From Entrophospora sp. SA101 (Eukaryota; Glomeromycota; Glomeromycetes; Entrophosporales; Entrophosporaceae), in the NCBI GenBank assembly GCA_958430865.1, contig CAUDNR010004042.1:1-49381 (forward strand): a stretch of DNA of 49,381 nucleotides, read 5' to 3'. The notes under the pieces were generated by a model that did not search any database, had not been told where the DNA came from, and saw only the letters and a list, made by a program, of their open reading frames with translations. The position numbers were made by a program, and so were the translations under genes. Positions 47,440 through 49,381 of this stretch are shown piece after piece (within the stretch, counting starts at the first letter, position 1; the number at the start of each line of letters is the position of its first letter).

Positions 47440-47507
47440 CATCAGTACGACGAGTTTGCATTTGCGTCGTACTTTGAAATACGACGAGTTTGAATTTGCG
47501 TTGTACT

Positions 47508-47800
47508 AGTAGTCTAATAAATTACTACAAAAACGTATAAATAGAACCTCTATCCCCCCACTTTGGGCCAAAAAACCAATTCGTAAAAAAAAAAATACGT
47601 ATCTCCTATACTACATTTCCTGACGATCAGCCAATTTTTCGATTGCGAGGATGAGGCACAAAGTGCCGAATTGGCAATCTGTATTTTGGCTTTTTACATT
47701 GCATTCGAATGCCGATCAAGGGTGAGGTACGTAGTGCCAAAATAGTATTCATGATCTGGTTTTGCATGACGCATTCGAATACCAATCGAGGATGAGGCAC
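47508..47800 (+). promoter_or_regulatory. Conserved TATA-like module preceding the repeat array, copy 2
   Basis: A diverged counterpart of 20962-21240: agtctaataaattactacaa, aacgtataaatagaacctct, atcccccc, then aattcgt. Differences are indels and scattered substitutions, in contrast to the perfect match just upstream. gaggcacaaagtgc(c/t)ga dyads follow (47651 and 47801). This may be a core promoter or part of a repeat family. Confidence 0.45.
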
Positions 47801-47939
47801 AAAGTGCTGAATTGTTATCTCACTTGGTAGTACGCCAAAGCATAATTTCTATAATATATATTTCTATAATTATACCTTGACATACTACCGCGAGTACGCT
47901 ATGTTTTACGTCTCTGGAAGCCTTTCTCGTGTAGTTGGT

Positions 47940-48410
47940 GCTTTGACATCCTACCGATTTGAAAAATTTTGGCCTTTTGCATATCACTTTATATACTACC
48001 GATTTTCCCCTCTTTCCTGAAAAATTTCTCTCTTTGACGTACTACCGAAAAAAATACCTTGGTGTGCTACCACTTCATGTCAAAAAGTTGGTTCATACTT
48101 TGGCGTACTACCGGGTTGAAAAATTGGCTCATACTTTTGCGTATTATTGGATTAAAAAATTGGATCATACTTTGACGGATCATACTTTTGCGTATCACTA
48201 TAAAAATGTCACGATCGGATTATTACTTTGGATCAAAAAATTGGATCATACTTTGGCGTACTACCTTTACGTATTACTGGATTAAAAAATTGGATCATAC
48301 TTTGACGTATTACCTTTACGTATTACTGGATCGAAAATTTTATTCTTACTTTTGCGTACTACCGAAAAATTTCACGCTTTTGTGTATTACCACATCGAAA
48401 AATCAATTAA
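47940..48410. repeat. Degenerate ~36-bp repeat array, copy 2
   Basis: About a dozen units of atactttggcgtactaccg or atacttttgcgtattactgg joined by attaaaaaattggatcat. It is related to the array at 21480-22110, but tactacc variants are commoner. It ends about 35 bp before the ATG of the F-box-like gene. Confidence 0.8.
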
Positions 48411-48444
48411 AAAATCCACAAGTTTTAATAAATTCACAATAAAA

Positions 48445-48951
48445 ATGTATTCATATAATCCATTTCTGCTTCCAGATACAATTGCAATAATCGTTCAAAA
48501 ACTCCCATTGGTTAGTCTTAGTATAGCTTTATGGATTAACCATACTTGGTATAAGGAAGTGAAACATGAATTGCATATGAGGCGCGAAAAGTTTAAAAAC
48601 CAATATTGGAAAACAGTGTCAGTAAGATATATGGAGATACAGCTTAAAGAACAATGTTGGGAAGAAGAGGGTAGGCAATTTAGCGACTGCATGGATACTG
48701 ATGACTATGAAAAACACATCGAAAGAATGAGATTTTTAGATGGGGAATGTCATAAATTCTACTACGAACTAGTAGAGGTAGAAAAATGCATGTTACAAAA
48801 TAAATTAATCGGAAAAAGAGAAAGAGGCGATTTATTAAATCGTATTAATCATGTTAATAAGAATATGTGGTTGCATCCCTGGTCGGAATATGAAATAGAA
48901 GAAATGATTAATCCTATAGATTATGAACTTAATATACTTTTCGATACTTAA
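48445..48951 (+). CDS. Small F-box-like protein
   Basis: An intronless 168-aa frame from ATG 48445 (context aataaaaatg) to TAA 48951. The N-terminus, LLPDTIAIIVQKLPLVSLSI then LWINHTWYKEV, has the LP-x-I-LP-x-SL-x-N-x-W spacing of an F-box, the Skp1-binding motif of SCF ubiquitin ligase adaptors. The remainder is charged and helical (KEQCWEEEGRQF, EKHIERMRFLDGECHKFYYE) with no recognised substrate domain. An earlier in-frame extension runs back into the repeat array and is unlikely to be coding. The repeat array forms its immediate upstream region. Confidence 0.6.
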   Translation: MYSYNPFLLPDTIAIIVQKLPLVSLSIALWINHTWYKEVKHELHMRREKFKNQYWKTVSVRYMEIQLKEQCWEEEGRQFSDCMDTDDYEKHIERMRFLDGECHKFYYELVEVEKCMLQNKLIGKRERGDLLNRINHVNKNMWLHPWSEYEIEEMINPIDYELNILFDT

Positions 48952-49055
48952 ATCAAAACTTTTTAGATTCAAATAGGTAATAAATTCTCAGCTACTCGAT
49001 CCACGTATAATCCCGGTTTCGCTTTTTTTATTCAAAAAATTTATCGCACTTTTGT

Positions 49056-49155
49056 GTACTACCAATTCGAAAAATTTATTCTTACTTTTGTGTACTACCA
49101 CATTGAAAAATTTACTTATATAAAAGCACATTTTGAGTAGACTCTTTTTTCCTTG
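49056..49155 (+). promoter_or_regulatory. 100-bp TATA-bearing direct repeat, right copy
   Basis: Identical to 38628-38727. It has an array unit (tacttttgtgtactaccaca), then tatataaaag at about 49117-49126 and a pyrimidine-rich actcttttttccttg. An ATG that opens a frame to the window edge lies 24 bp after its end (49179), which suits a core promoter. Confidence 0.5.
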
Positions 49156-49178
49156 CATCTCATATAGGCTTAATTACC

Positions 49179-49381
49179 ATGAACCATATAACTGCAAGTA
49201 TCAAAAAAGCAAGAATCGCATACATAAACATAGGCGAAAACAAATTACTGGTCATGATAGGTACTGCCCCAACAGGCAATATCTCGGTCATTTCTATTCA
49301 CGAGACATCCAGAAAGAAAAGAAAATTCCAAGAAAAAGAAGATACTTGTCAAGGCAAGCCTAGGGGCACAAAAACACGAAA
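49179..49381 (+). CDS. Partial gene running off the window edge
   Basis: From ATG 49179 (context taccatga) a frame stays open for 67 codons to the end of the window. It starts MNHITASIKKARIAYINIGE, then NKLLVMIGTAPTGN and SVISIHETSRKKRKFQEKE, the last resembling a nuclear-localisation signal. The TATA-bearing 100-bp repeat sits just upstream. No domain is recognised, and 67 codons are too few to exclude chance. Confidence 0.4.
   Translation, partial: MNHITASIKKARIAYINIGENKLLVMIGTAPTGNISVISIHETSRKKRKFQEKEDTCQGKPRGTKTR

Noticed and set aside
38628..49155. LTR pair of a retrotransposon formed by the 100-bp direct repeats
   Set aside because: The repeats are too short, the interval holds LAA1 and PHD gene copies rather than gag/pol, and no primer-binding or polypurine tract is seen.

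Overview
AT-rich eukaryotic DNA: intron-dense genes with short GT-AG introns, wrecked transposons and dispersed repeats. The gene content (Laa1/HEATR5, a Bye1-type PHD-TFIIS-SPOC protein, a PHD-ePHD chromatin protein, a BTB-BACK-TLDc relic, an F-box-like protein and a Helitron) fits an early-diverging fungus. An arbuscular mycorrhizal fungus of the Rhizophagus type is my best guess, by inference only. Two runs of exactly 10 N (23375-23384 and 38614-38623) divide the window into three contigs.

Contig 1 (1-23374). A decayed minus-strand Helitron Rep/helicase (810-4986) is followed by a second, older relic of the same helicase end (239-640), with an unidentified minus-strand coding stretch beside it (5313-5963). 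Next is a complete 18-exon LAA1 gene (7006-15360, about 2265 aa), convergent with a 6-exon PHD-ePHD-zinc finger gene (17981-15692). From 18.4 to 22.1 kb lie nested inverted-repeat (MITE-like) elements, perfect palindromes and a degenerate ~36-bp repeat array. The contig ends in a minus-strand gene cut by the first gap.

Contig 2 (23385-38613). It opens with a copy of 11209-14580 (LAA1 exons 7-16) that I see as identical, and breaks off inside intron 16. A BTB-TLDc pseudogene, an unidentified two-exon minus-strand piece and a complete 4-exon BYE1-like gene (29697-33894) follow. Then come about 4.7 kb of gene-poor DNA with MITE-like hairpins.

Contig 3 (38624-49381). It opens with 100 bp of TATA-containing sequence that recurs at 49056-49155, fused to a copy of 12110-20821 that I see as identical (LAA1 exons 9-18, the PHD gene and the MITE cluster). 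At 47440 the copy ends abruptly, and the flanks continue as diverged paralogues of one repeat module. An F-box-like gene (48445-48951) and a gene cut by the window edge close the contig.

Functional themes: LAA1 belongs to AP-1/clathrin traffic at the trans-Golgi and endosomes. The PHD-ePHD and Bye1-type proteins belong to histone reading and Pol II elongation. There is no operon-like logic. The main structural puzzle is the pair of seemingly perfect partial duplications, both next to assembly gaps. They are either misassembly or very recent segmental duplication, and sequence alone cannot decide.
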